Assembly: GCA_035342095.1 (NCBI GenBank) | Contig: DAOQWL010000004.1 | Location: 1 to 64,000, forward strand | Reading direction: 5' to 3' | Length of the DNA: 64,000 nt | Origin: PLanc-01 sp035342095 | GTDB taxonomy: Bacteria > Planctomycetota > Phycisphaerae > Sedimentisphaerales > Anaerobacaceae | In this document: in pieces, positions 15,028 to 23,366 of the stretch | Layout of the letters: every line of letters starts with the position of its first letter | How positions within the stretch are numbered: the first letter of the stretch is position 1 | Program-made: the position numbers and the translations under genes | The notes under the pieces: model-generated | Database searches by the model: none | What the model was told of the DNA's origin: nothing | The model's input: only the letters and a program-made list of their open reading frames with translations

Positions 15028-18000
15028 CTATTGTCCTGTGGACTTTGGAGTGTCCTCCGATGAGGTTTCGTTTGAAGGACCCCTGATCTGGAAGATCCGT
15101 CTGTGGGGTGGACGACAGGAAGACAACTCCCAATAGAGGGAAATGTCCACTGGACAGCTGCCCTTGGCTTTGTTCACGTCCTTCATCTCGAGTTTCTTGG
15201 AATCAAGGGCATCTTGGATCTCCTTGTCCGTCCATGTGCGGATTGTCAACTCACCGAATTCCTGTCGGGTAATCACCCTTTCCTGGACTTTCACTCCTTG
15301 CCATTCTCTCAGATTCACCGCGACGACACGTTCTCCTGGGGAGTCCTTCTGTTCCCGTTTGACGTCCTTGGTGTCTTTACTCCTGTACCAGATGACCGGG
15401 AATCCGTCGTAGAACCCGTCAAATCCTCGCGATTGTATGTCCTCCCTCCATGATGGCACATAGCTCTCATCCCGGAACAGTTCGCTATTGGGACCATGCT
15501 TGGTCATCGCAACAATCACGGCGTTCTCGCCCTCGCAGCCGGTCGTTCTCAGCCATTGGGCGCCCCTTTTCATAAGGTCCGAGAGTGTTCCCTCGACGTG
15601 CGACGCTCGGATCTTCGCAGTCATTTGGGCGAGCAACTGTCCTTCCATATACTCCGCGAATTCTCTTGCGTAATCGCTCCCACTTGCACCGCTGATTGGG
15701 TATTTCCAGTCCATCACTGCGATCTTAGGCAGCCGGGCCTGCAGATTGGCGGTGTGTGCGGTATTGTTGATCTCGTAGTTCCGATTCCTTAGACACAACG
15801 ACAGTACAGGCGATGAAGTCAGGTAGGCGTCCCAGAATTCCTTTCGCCATTCATCCATTTTTGACGCATTCAGCTTGGCATCTGCAATTGCTTTATCTTC
15901 AGTCCCACCGGTCGCTTGCTTGCACTCGTCTCGCCAAGGTGTGAGACGTGCAATACCATGGTCGAGACGTGAGCCCTTGAAGAGATCGGCCACCGTGTTT
16001 ATGGCAGCGTCGGTGACTTCGAACGACATATCCTGCGGAATGACTTTAGGCTTGTCGGAGCGCTCCGCGAGCACAAGTGCTCCCATGTATATGAAAGCAA
16101 GTGCCATCTCATGTTGCCCGGTCATGCCAAAACCTGATGAACTGGAACTACCGGTTAGCAGGCCGATCGTCTTCTTCTTCGGTTGGTAGAATATTCTCAG
16201 ATATGGTTCAACCGTCTTGTGTGGGAAACGGTTTGTGCGATAGAAGGTGACAATATCGTCGAAGTTCACACGGAGATCATGCGAGTGCCGCTCCCAAAAT
16301 AGACGTTCGATTGCCTCTGGGTTGATGCCGTCCGCTTGTGCATGGCCGATCAGGTATCCCGCGAGGACGAAGTGCCGCACGACCAGAGAACCTCGGTCAA
16401 GTGTGATGTCGTCTCGATGCCCGAACACGATCGTTCGTGCAGCATCGCACAATTGCTCGATGAGTTCCGCATCCTTCTTCGCGATTGCGCCGAGCAGCCA
16501 TTTGGTTAACCCGTCATACAAGACCAAACGCATCTTCTCGACGGCATCTGCATCTTCTGACTTAGCGTCTTCGAGCCATCCATCGGCAAATGCGTAGAAA
16601 CCGCCGAATTCCGCGCGCATACCCTGCAGCGGTCCAGCTTTCTCACCTGCCTCCTGGATCGCCTGATACATCTGTCGGACTACCCACGCGAACAACTCCA
16701 TCGTGTGATAGTCCATGTCCTTGAGAATGACGTGCGTCTCTTCCCAGATCGACTTGAGGAGTACTCGGGCCAATGCGGATGTGTGCTTGGCACGATGCTT
16801 GGGCCCTCGCTCTTGGCCGGCCAGGATCTCATCGAGCGCGACCAAGTAGAGTCTAAGGAAATCATACCCTCTGCGGACGTTTTCTCCATATACGTCTCTG
16901 ATGCTCCTGCGCTGTCGTGTCTTTCTGAGAACTCTCAAGGGCTTGTTCACAGCGTCGAGGTAAGCACGCACCTGTGTGGGGTCCGCCCTGTCCACAGCCC
17001 TCTGCATCGCCTCGTCCAATGCGCTCTGCTGACTTTCCCAGAATTCGTCGCTCTCTTCTGCAAAGGCCATGCTGCGGAATCTTACGGCCCGGGCACCCAT
17101 CCTCTCGACGGCAGCGCGTAATTCGGCATTCGTTGCTCCGTTGGAAAAGGTGAGCATCCCGAGCACGTCTCGTTCGCTGTCGTACAGTGGCGAGCTCAGG
17201 TATAACTCGGCGCCATTTTCGCTCAGATACCTGTCCAACGTGGCCAGCCTCTGGATGTGGAAATCTTTGTACGTGTTTGTATCGGACGATTTCTTCTCCA
17301 ATCGTATGACGCAAGAATCGCCTTTCCTGCCCGAGCCGTGAGTGGAACGAAGATAGTGCCCGTAATACCGCGAAGGGGGATGAATAGCCCTGCAATGTTC
17401 TGCGCACCACTTCTCAAGATGGGCATTGTGGCGCGACTGGAACAGGCGGACATAGACCTCCTTGAGATAAGCATGGCAGAGCTTCGCAGACGCGTATTGC
17501 GATACCACCTCGATTGCTTGACCGGGCACAAGGCACCGTATGGTTTCGCGGATGATAAATGCCAGCATGGCAAAGCACGCGATGGCCGCGCCGATTGAGC
17601 CGCCGGCAACAAAGGCAGAGAGGAGCGAAGGAAAGAACGATATCTTCCCCATCAACCACCCCGTGAAGGCCGCTAATCCCGCAAGAAGCGCCAAACGGGA
17701 GAAAAGAGACATTCTACACGACTCGTTCAGGTACTCTCCGGTGAATCTGCCGCTCTCGCTCAAGGACCGTGTGAGATTGACCACGCTGATGCCCAGTACG
17801 AATATGGGGATGATCGTTTTCAGAGCAAGGTCGGCCCATGCCGCTGTATCAATGGGCACCGTAGCCCAGGAGTATGCGAGAGTGGCGGTTGCACAGAGAA
17901 AGACCATGCCAAAGAAAAGAATCTCGTTTGGACGGAGAAGTGCCACCTCAGTCGTCAGGCAGGGGTGACCTGATTTGTGTTGGTTTCGCCATATCGCAGG

Positions 18001-18114
18001 TGATCCTGCGTCCTTATACTGTCTCGCGAGTCGTCGGATGTCATCGACCGCAGCATGCATGTCCTTGTCATACAACACAGCAGAGGAAAGCCAATTCTTT
18101 GAACGCAGCACCAT
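15028..18114 (-). CDS. Large membrane protein of unknown family (1028 residues)
   Basis: Start chosen at the ATG seven bases after GGAGG (MVLRSKNWLSSAVLYDKD); seven more codons upstream are open. I do not recognise the family. Residues about 60-220 hold four likely TM segments (EILFFGMVFLCATATLAYSW, LALKTIIPIFVLGISVVNL, LALLAGLAAFTGWLMGKISF, GGSIGAAIACFAMLAFII). The remaining 800 residues look cytosolic and mostly helical. Motifs visible are ERDVLGMLTFSNGATNAELR, a Ser-rich TGSSSSSGFGMTGQHE and YPISGASGSDYAREFAEYM. Composition is AT-richer than its neighbours and it stands alone among repeats and gene stubs, so it was probably acquired. A sensor or defence role is possible but unsupported by a known catalytic motif. 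Confidence 0.85.
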   Translation of the reverse strand: MVLRSKNWLSSAVLYDKDMHAAVDDIRRLARQYKDAGSPAIWRNQHKSGHPCLTTEVALLRPNEILFFGMVFLCATATLAYSWATVPIDTAAWADLALKTIIPIFVLGISVVNLTRSLSESGRFTGEYLNESCRMSLFSRLALLAGLAAFTGWLMGKISFFPSLLSAFVAGGSIGAAIACFAMLAFIIRETIRCLVPGQAIEVVSQYASAKLCHAYLKEVYVRLFQSRHNAHLEKWCAEHCRAIHPPSRYYGHYLRSTHGSGRKGDSCVIRLEKKSSDTNTYKDFHIQRLATLDRYLSENGAELYLSSPLYDSERDVLGMLTFSNGATNAELRAAVERMGARAVRFRSMAFAEESDEFWESQQSALDEAMQRAVDRADPTQVRAYLDAVNKPLRVLRKTRQRRSIRDVYGENVRRGYDFLRLYLVALDEILAGQERGPKHRAKHTSALARVLLKSIWEETHVILKDMDYHTMELFAWVVRQMYQAIQEAGEKAGPLQGMRAEFGGFYAFADGWLEDAKSEDADAVEKMRLVLYDGLTKWLLGAIAKKDAELIEQLCDAARTIVFGHRDDITLDRGSLVVRHFVLAGYLIGHAQADGINPEAIERLFWERHSHDLRVNFDDIVTFYRTNRFPHKTVEPYLRIFYQPKKKTIGLLTGSSSSSGFGMTGQHEMALAFIYMGALVLAERSDKPKVIPQDMSFEVTDAAINTVADLFKGSRLDHGIARLTPWRDECKQATGGTEDKAIADAKLNASKMDEWRKEFWDAYLTSSPVLSLCLRNRNYEINNTAHTANLQARLPKIAVMDWKYPISGASGSDYAREFAEYMEGQLLAQMTAKIRASHVEGTLSDLMKRGAQWLRTTGCEGENAVIVAMTKHGPNSELFRDESYVPSWREDIQSRGFDGFYDGFPVIWYRSKDTKDVKREQKDSPGERVVAVNLREWQGVKVQERVITRQEFGELTIRTWTDKEIQDALDSKKLEMKDVNKAKGSCPVDISLYWELSSCRPPHRRIFQIRGPSNETSSEDTPKSTGQ

Positions 18115-18190
18115 GAATTGTCCTCCCTCACGCATTTGCGCACATACCGAACGCGACAGGCGTGCATATGCGGGATGCCCCTGAGTAGAA

Positions 18191-18280
18191 CCGTGCCGAC
18201 CGTCCGCGCGGGTCCTCCAGGACCTCTCGGAATCGGTTCAGTTCTGCTTGTCGCCCGACGAATGTCCGCTGCTCATCCAT
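18191..18280 (-). pseudogene. Truncated N-terminus of an AAA/STAND-like ATPase, stub 1
   Basis: Starts MDEQRTFVGRQAELNRFREV and runs about 30 codons (to DPRGRSAR). The pattern F-V-G-R-x-x-E-L-x-x-F is how many ATPase or signalling NTPase domains open, just ahead of the Walker A loop. The frame loses sense just before a Walker motif would appear. The 1028-residue gene begins 77 bases further on. A 28-base block of this stub is repeated exactly at 19246-19273. Confidence 0.5.
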
Positions 18281-18439
18281 TCTCGCAACCTGGCCTGTCG
18301 GCAATTGTCCTGCTGCACGGGGCTTCCAACGCTGCCTATTGCTTTGAAAAGGGTACAGGCGAAGAGGGGAGGCCGCAAGGGGAAAGCGTGCGAGACTGGT
18401 CCGTAGCACGGCTGTCCTGGCCGTGAGTACCACGGGCAT

Positions 18440-18457
18440 CCCCCGCCTTCGCGGGGG
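18440..18457. repeat. GC hairpin CCCCCGC-CTTC-GCGGGGG next to a half-palindrome
   Basis: A perfect seven-base-pair stem with a CTTC loop, directly after CACGGGCATC, the left half of the 19-bp palindrome family. Confidence 0.55.
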
Positions 18458-18481
18458 CAGGCCCTGCCTGTGGCAATACAG

Positions 18482-18800
18482 GGCTCATCCGGTTCTTGCG
18501 TGCTTTCGTGATCCAGGCACGCCCAAAGCGGTCGTGCAAGGGAGATCTTCCGCTTTCCGCCAATAGCATGGCGGGAAGCCGGCACGACGCGACAGTGCGG
18601 ATGTCTTGGGCCCTTCTGGATCGGTCGGCAGGAACCTCGGTGAGACCGCTTCGTGCTCGCTTGCACAGGGTGTGCCGACTCCGCGTGTAGGGTGCGTCGC
18701 CCTCTTGTCCATACCATGCTATTGGCCCAAAGCGACAAATCTCAGGGGTTTGGGGACAGGTCCCCAAGAACCGCCGAAGCACGCGAAAACCGGATGAGCC
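18482..18800 (+). repeat. 319-bp dispersed element, copy A
   Basis: The ends are near-perfect inverted repeats of about 26 bases (GGCTCATCCGGTT at the left, AACCGGATGAGCC at the right). A second, internal inverted repeat pairs CGCTTTCCGCCAATAGCATGG-type sequence near 18550 with its complement near 18714, with only two mismatches. Smaller hairpins are GCACG/CGTGC, GCACA/TGTGC and TTGGGGAC/GTCCCCAA. Copy B at 57753-58071 has exactly the same length, the same orientation and roughly 90 percent identity. No protein-coding frame is conserved. It could be a non-autonomous mobile element or a structured RNA. Confidence 0.8.
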
Positions 18801-18805
18801 CGATA

Positions 18806-18912
18806 CAGGGGCAGGATGCCCCTGAGACTCATGGGCGCGACGCCCATGCTACTGGGGACCCGTAACTCGAAACGATGCATTTGGGGTCCCCCTCACGGGC
18901 AGGATGCCCGTG
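18806..18912. repeat. Array of 19-bp palindromes (three) with a GGGGACC/GGTCCCC stem
   Basis: CAGGGGCAGGATGCCCCTG (18806-18824), CATGGGCGCGACGCCCATG (18830-18848) and CACGGGCAGGATGCCCGTG (18894-18912). The first two form a dimer with a five-base linker. The stretch 18830-18912 is duplicated at 19460-19543. Confidence 0.75.
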
Positions 18913-18966
18913 CTATGATATGCCCCTTCGGCAGGCTCTTAGGGGCATGCTGCGAACCGGCGGTAT

Positions 18967-19206
18967 CTACGGCAGATGCTCCAGGTCCGCGAGGTCCTGA
19001 TGCCTGCCGGAAGCAACCTCAAAAACTCTTTGAAGTCGGGTGGTAGCCGGATCGTAGCCATAGACGATTTGACGCATCAATTCCAGGGCCTGCAACCGCT
19101 CTTGTGGCGTTTTGGACAGCCAATAGGCCTTTTCGTCCGACGGGTCGCGAAATGAGCCGACGGAGAAGGCGTTCTTGTCGATCTTTGCCGATGCGAGTCT
19201 GTCCAT
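18967..19206 (-). CDS. Small antitoxin-like protein, orphan
   Basis: 79 residues: MDRLASAKIDKNAFSVGSF, then DEKAYWLSKTPQERLQALEL and MRQIVYGYDPATTRLQRVFE. I recognise this pattern as a small protein common in cyanobacteria and planctomycetes, where it often precedes a nucleotidyltransferase-like (AbiEii/DUF6036-type) gene. It is thought to be part of a toxin-antitoxin pair; that link is from memory. No such partner is present here, and the next 780 bases downstream hold only repeats and a stub, so the gene is an orphan. It sits 38 bases after ATPase stub 2, on the same strand. Confidence 0.65.
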   Translation of the reverse strand: MDRLASAKIDKNAFSVGSFRDPSDEKAYWLSKTPQERLQALELMRQIVYGYDPATTRLQRVFEVASGRHQDLADLEHLP

Positions 19207-19244
19207 GAGCCCAGTATAGCAGAATGAGCCGGTCGCGTAAACGA

Positions 19245-19295
19245 AGCTTGTCGCCCGACGAATGTCCGCTGCTGGTCTTGGAGATCGGGACTCAT
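19245..19295 (-). pseudogene. Truncated N-terminus of an AAA/STAND-like ATPase, stub 2
   Basis: Begins MSPDLQDQQRTFVGRQA and then breaks off. QRTFVGRQA is shared with stub 1 at the DNA level: 28 identical bases, 19246-19273 against 18246-18273. It is cut even earlier than stub 1. Confidence 0.45.
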
Positions 19296-19305
19296 AGGAC
19301 CGATT

Positions 19306-19318
19306 GGACGGATAGGAC
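19306..19318. repeat. GGACGGATAGGAC unit, isolated copy
   Basis: The same 13-mer occurs, as an inverted pair, inside the mtaB gene at 19665-19677 and 19705-19717. Confidence 0.55.
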
Positions 19319-19425
19319 TACTGGGAGTCATGCGATCCTTGCTCTCGCGGGGGTGGGTCGTTGGATTGAGAGCGTCGGTGCTGGGAGCGGGCTCGGTAGA
19401 GACGCTCGGTGAAGCCGCTCAGTAG

Positions 19426-19543
19426 CACGGGCATCCTGCCCGTGGACATCCCTGATCGTCATGGGCGGGACGCCCATGCTACTGGGTCCCCCGAAACTCG
19501 AAATGATGCACTTGGGGGCCCCTTCACGGGCAAGATGCCCGTG
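19426..19543. repeat. Array of 19-bp palindromes, second copy
   Basis: CACGGGCATCCTGCCCGTG (19426-19444), CATGGGCGGGACGCCCATG (19460-19478) and CACGGGCAAGATGCCCGTG (19525-19543). From 19460 on it parallels 18830-18912, including the CTCGAAA-(C/T)-GATGCA phrase, with substitutions inside stems. The gap 19207-19568 holds only this array, the ATAGGAC unit and stub 2. Confidence 0.75.
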
Positions 19544-19568
19544 CTACGGGATGTCCGCGTCGGCGGGA

Positions 19569-21020
19569 TCAAGCGATTTGCGGGATGGCGGTCGCCAGGA
19601 CCGCGTCGCGGCTGTTCTGGTCGAGTCGGACGGCGACGATCTCGCCGGGAGAATAGGATGACTCGGACGGATAGGACTCACGGGCCCGGCCCTCGCTGAC
19701 GCCGGTCCTATCCGTCCTATTGGTCTTATCCGTCCCACGTCCTATGCGGACCTCGAAGTAGCGTTCCGCCCGGCCGGCGGGGGAGCCGTCAGCGCTCTCC
19801 TCGATCAGAACCTGGGCGGTCTCGCCGAGGAACTGGGCCCGGAAGCGGGTCTGAAGGTCGCGGTCGAGGTCGCGGAGAGTCTTCGAGCGGGCCTTGATGA
19901 CCGGCGGTGCGACCTGTGGTCGCATTGTGGCGGCTGCCGTGCCTTTTCGCGGCGAGAAGGCGAAGACATGCATCTTGGCGAAGCCGACTTCCCGGGCAAG
20001 GGCGACTGTTTCCTCGAACTCCGCGTCCGTCTCACCTGGGAAGCCGACGATAATATCGGTCGTAATCGCAGGCCGGTCCAGGCGGTCCTTGACGAGTGCG
20101 ACCTTGGTTCGGAACTCGTCGGCACTGTAGGGTCTGGCCATCCGGCGAAGGACCGCATCCGAGCCGGACTGGAGCGATAAGTGCAGGTGTGGCATCAGGT
20201 TAGGATGGTAGCCGAAGACGTCGAGCAGTCGCGGCGTCACGTCCGCTGGGTCCAGCGAGCTGACACGGACGCGGGCCAGACCGGGGACCTGCGCGACCTT
20301 GTCCAGCAGGTCGGCTAGGTGGGGATTCTCATCGGTGGACCACCGGCGACGGCGGGCTGTGGTCTGGCCGTAAGCGCCGACGTGGACGCCGGTTATGACG
20401 ATCTCCTTGTGTCCTGCGGCCACGAGAGCCCTCGCCTCCGCGAGGATTTCCCCGGGATTCCTGAATCGAACAACCGGGCGGACCGTCGGTATGATACAGT
20501 AAAGGCACGGACCATCACAACCGTCCTGGATCTTGAGAAATGCACGAGTTTGGCCATGAAACGATGCGAGGGCCGGCAAATCCTGGTCTGGATGTAAGTC
20601 GTTTTTGGACTTGACTTTGGCATCGTTTTGTGGTCTAATGACGGTGGTTGCAGGGTGATTCGAATCTGGGGTGGTTGATTCGGTGCGAGCCAGGCGGCTC
20701 AGGGTAGCCGGGAGTTCGCATCGGTCCTTGACAACATGGATGTTCTCCCCGACGACGGTCAGTTCGCCTGTCGGAGCGGCGGGCAGGCAGCCGCAGAGTA
20801 TGATGGCTTGCGGGTTCTGTTTCCCGGCCTGGTGGAGCAGGTGACGGCTCTTGGCCGAGGCGGTGTGCGTGACGCAGCAACTGTTGACCACGACGAGTTC
20901 CGGCGAGTCCGCGAGGTCCACCAGACGCAGTCCGCAGCTTTCGAGAAGCTGGCGAATCTGCTGGCTTTCGTACTGATTCACTTTGCAGCCGAGTGTTAAA
21001 ATGGCAAAGCTGGTCATCAT
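19569..21020 (-). CDS. mtaB: tRNA t6A37 C2-methylthiotransferase MtaB, with repeat-derived insert
   Basis: 483 residues. MtaB-type radical SAM enzyme that converts t6A to ms2t6A at position 37 of ANN-decoding tRNAs. The N-terminal UPF0004 domain shows ILTLGCKVNQYE, VVVNSCCVTH and ILCGCLP (cysteines for the auxiliary cluster). The radical SAM loop is DGCDGPCLYC. ITGVHVGAYG, SSLDPADVTP and HLHLSLQSGSDAVLRRM follow, as in the family. The C-terminal TRAM domain is interrupted after RYFEVRIG by about 32 residues (TDKTNRTDRTGVSEGRARES...) encoded by an ATAGGAC-type DNA repeat. The frame then resumes with PGEIVAVRLDQN. Two ATGs are adjacent; no clear ribosome site. Confidence 0.93.
   Translation of the reverse strand: MMTSFAILTLGCKVNQYESQQIRQLLESCGLRLVDLADSPELVVVNSCCVTHTASAKSRHLLHQAGKQNPQAIILCGCLPAAPTGELTVVGENIHVVKDRCELPATLSRLARTESTTPDSNHPATTVIRPQNDAKVKSKNDLHPDQDLPALASFHGQTRAFLKIQDGCDGPCLYCIIPTVRPVVRFRNPGEILAEARALVAAGHKEIVITGVHVGAYGQTTARRRRWSTDENPHLADLLDKVAQVPGLARVRVSSLDPADVTPRLLDVFGYHPNLMPHLHLSLQSGSDAVLRRMARPYSADEFRTKVALVKDRLDRPAITTDIIVGFPGETDAEFEETVALAREVGFAKMHVFAFSPRKGTAAATMRPQVAPPVIKARSKTLRDLDRDLQTRFRAQFLGETAQVLIEESADGSPAGRAERYFEVRIGRGTDKTNRTDRTGVSEGRARESYPSESSYSPGEIVAVRLDQNSRDAVLATAIPQIA
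19665..19717. repeat. In-frame palindromic repeat inside mtaB
   Basis: GGACGGATAGGAC (19665-19677) and GTCCTATCCGTCC (19705-19717) are perfect inverted repeats with GGGCCCGGCC in the loop. Further ATAGGA/TCCTAT units flank it (19654, about 19716, 19740). It encodes the extra segment in the TRAM domain. Confidence 0.7.
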
Positions 21021-21021
21021 G

Positions 21022-21030
21022 TGGTATAAT
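21022..21030 (+). promoter_or_regulatory. Extended -10 promoter for the pilM-like operon
   Basis: TGGTATAAT, a perfect TGn-TATAAT. No convincing -35. It sits between the divergent mtaB start (21020) and the pilM-like gene, giving a leader of about 63 nt. Confidence 0.6.
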
Positions 21031-21099
21031 GATATGACTGTGGGTCGATGTTAACAAGACCCACGCATAATAGGCGTATCGATTGGCTGGAGGTTTCGA

Positions 21100-23313
21100 A
21101 TGGCAGCAGCATCGGATGCGATTTGGGCGATTGACCTGGGGAACAACTCCCTCAAGGCGCTGCATCTGGTGGCGGTCGGGGACGTGGTTCAGGTGATCGG
21201 CTTCGACCACGTTCCGCACGGCAAGATCCTTTCGAGCAGCGGGGTCGGCGCCGCCGAGCGGGAAGAGCTGGTTGCGGTGAGCCTGCGACAGTTCGTCCAG
21301 CGCAACGATCTGGGCTTCGACCCGATCATCATCTCGGCGCCGAGCCAGAACAGCTTCGCCCGGTTCGTTACGCTGCCGCCGGTCGAGGCCAAGCGACTCC
21401 CGGAGATCGTGCGGTTCGAGGCCGCCCAGCAGATCCCGTTCGACATGAGCGAGGTGCAATGGGATTATCAGTTATTAAGCGATCCTGATAGCCCAGAAAA
21501 GAAGGTCGGGCTGTTCGCGATCAAGAACGACGTGGTCGGCGCGGTGATGGAGCCGTTCGATCGGGAGGAGTTGTCGGTCAGCTACGTGCAGATGGCGTCG
21601 ATGGCCCTGTACAACTATCTGCTGTTCGACCGGCCGGACCTGGCGAATTCCGACAAGCGGGCGACGGTGGTCGTGAACATCGGGGCCGACAGCACGGACC
21701 TGGTCGTCTGCACGGCCTCAGGCGTGTGGCAGCGATGCATCATGATGGGCGGCAACGCCTTCACCAACGCGATCGCCTCGACGTTCAAGCTCAGCTTCGA
21801 GAAGGCCGAGAAGCTCAAGCGGACGGCGCCGGTGAGCAAGTACGCCCGCCAGATCTTCCAGGCGATGCGTCCGGTGTTCACCGATCTGGCGTCCGAGGTG
21901 CAGAGGTCTCTCGGCTTCTATACGAGTTCGAATCCGGACGTGAAACTGACTCGCGTGATCGCGATGGGCGGAGGGACGCGGCTCCGCGGGCTGGTCAAGT
22001 ACCTCCAGCAGACCTTGCAGATTCCGGTGGAGAAGCCGGAGTCCTTCAAGCGTCTGGCCATCTCGCCGGGCGTGTCGGCCGCGAAATTCCATGAGAACGT
22101 GGGGGATTTCGCCGTGGTCTACGGCCTGGGTCTCCAGGGCCTGGGCATGGCGCGCATCGAGAGCAACCTGTTGCCCAGCACCGTGGCGAGGTCCATGGCC
22201 TGGGCTGGCAAGATGAAGTACTTCATCGGGGCGGCCCTCATGATGCTGGCGGTGTCTCTGTTGTGCCTGGGGCGGGTCGGCCTGGACCGGGTCAGCTACG
22301 CCAAGAGCGACGACACCCGCGCGAGGGCCAAACGCGTGGTTGCCGAGGCCGAGAAGGCTGTGACCCAGAACAGCGGCGTCAAGGGCCAGACCGACGAGTT
22401 CTTCGCCAGCATGAAGAAGCACTTCTCCGTGTTCCAGTACCGGGAGATGATCCCGGAGCTGTACCAGCTCATTCTGTCGGCGAGCCCGAACGCCAAGACC
22501 AACCCGAAAGACCGGGCGCTCTACGACGCCTATGAGCGGGGCGACGTTGCGGCGATCATGCAGATCCCGCGTCCCGAGCGCAAGCAGTTGTTCCTGACCA
22601 CGCTATCCATGTACTACTCCGACGATCTGGCCACGGCCCAGTTCCAGCAGACCGCCACGATGCGCAAGACCCAGCGACTGCAGGACGCCGAGGCTGGGGG
22701 GGGGTACGAGGAGATGGACTACGAGTCGATCTACGGACCCGACTTCATGAGGATGAACCTCGGCGGCGCGAGCGGAACGAAGACCTCCGGCTTCACCGTC
22801 GTGATTGAGGGATACAGCCCCTACAAAGAGATTGGCGACCTCCTGGACCCGCCGAACGTGAAGGAGTACCCCGGTCGCTGGGGGCTCGTCACTCGCCTGG
22901 AGAACCTCAAGCAGTTCCTCAATCTGGACGTCAATGCCCCGTTTGAGATCTATCAGAAGGCGAACGCCGACCAGTACAAGCTCGAAACGGGTCCGGTGGA
23001 CCTGGAGGCGGAGTATCTTCCTTCGGGCGTCGGCGTCTTGACGTCCCTGTCAAGACAATCCGGCGACATTGGTATCGATGAAATGATCGTCGACGACAAG
23101 AGTCTGACCCTGCTCGACCCGGTCACCAAGGAGACGATCTGTGCCGAGACCGAACTGGATCAGTTCGGAAAGCCCCGGCTCGACGCGCTCAGGAAGCCGA
23201 AGAAGCTGTACCGGGACTACTGGTTCAAGCTCCAGTTCAAGCTCAAGTGGAACGGGGCGCCGCCCACCCCGGAGGGCGTCGGCGACAAGGACAAGAAGAC
23301 GCGTCGTAGATGA
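21100..23313 (+). CDS. PilM-like actin-fold ATPase fused to a PilN-like membrane segment
   Basis: 737 residues from an ATG seven bases after GGAGG. The first 350 residues are a PilM-type actin-like ATPase: phosphate-1 AIDLGNNSLKALHL, phosphate-2 VVNIGADSTDLVV, adenosine motif VIAMGGGTRLRGL, plus EIVRFEAAQQIPFDM as in type IV pilus PilM. A TM segment follows (about 372-394, MKYFIGAALMMLAVSLLCLG), then a coiled, PilN-like periplasmic part. In classical systems PilM binds the cytosolic tail of a separate PilN; here both appear in one chain. The next two genes look like further parts of the same inner-membrane platform. No secretin or pilin gene is in the window. Confidence 0.82.
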   Translation: MAAASDAIWAIDLGNNSLKALHLVAVGDVVQVIGFDHVPHGKILSSSGVGAAEREELVAVSLRQFVQRNDLGFDPIIISAPSQNSFARFVTLPPVEAKRLPEIVRFEAAQQIPFDMSEVQWDYQLLSDPDSPEKKVGLFAIKNDVVGAVMEPFDREELSVSYVQMASMALYNYLLFDRPDLANSDKRATVVVNIGADSTDLVVCTASGVWQRCIMMGGNAFTNAIASTFKLSFEKAEKLKRTAPVSKYARQIFQAMRPVFTDLASEVQRSLGFYTSSNPDVKLTRVIAMGGGTRLRGLVKYLQQTLQIPVEKPESFKRLAISPGVSAAKFHENVGDFAVVYGLGLQGLGMARIESNLLPSTVARSMAWAGKMKYFIGAALMMLAVSLLCLGRVGLDRVSYAKSDDTRARAKRVVAEAEKAVTQNSGVKGQTDEFFASMKKHFSVFQYREMIPELYQLILSASPNAKTNPKDRALYDAYERGDVAAIMQIPRPERKQLFLTTLSMYYSDDLATAQFQQTATMRKTQRLQDAEAGGGYEEMDYESIYGPDFMRMNLGGASGTKTSGFTVVIEGYSPYKEIGDLLDPPNVKEYPGRWGLVTRLENLKQFLNLDVNAPFEIYQKANADQYKLETGPVDLEAEYLPSGVGVLTSLSRQSGDIGIDEMIVDDKSLTLLDPVTKETICAETELDQFGKPRLDALRKPKKLYRDYWFKLQFKLKWNGAPPTPEGVGDKDKKTRRR

Positions 23314-23366
23314 CGAGGCCGTGGCGGCGTGTATGACAAGCAAGCGAATCGTGGGCAGGTAGGCAG

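Noticed and set aside
18128..18135. Upstream start for the 1028-residue protein (MREGGQF)
   Set aside because: The ATG at 18114 has GGAGG at seven bases; the upstream extension covers that ribosome site.
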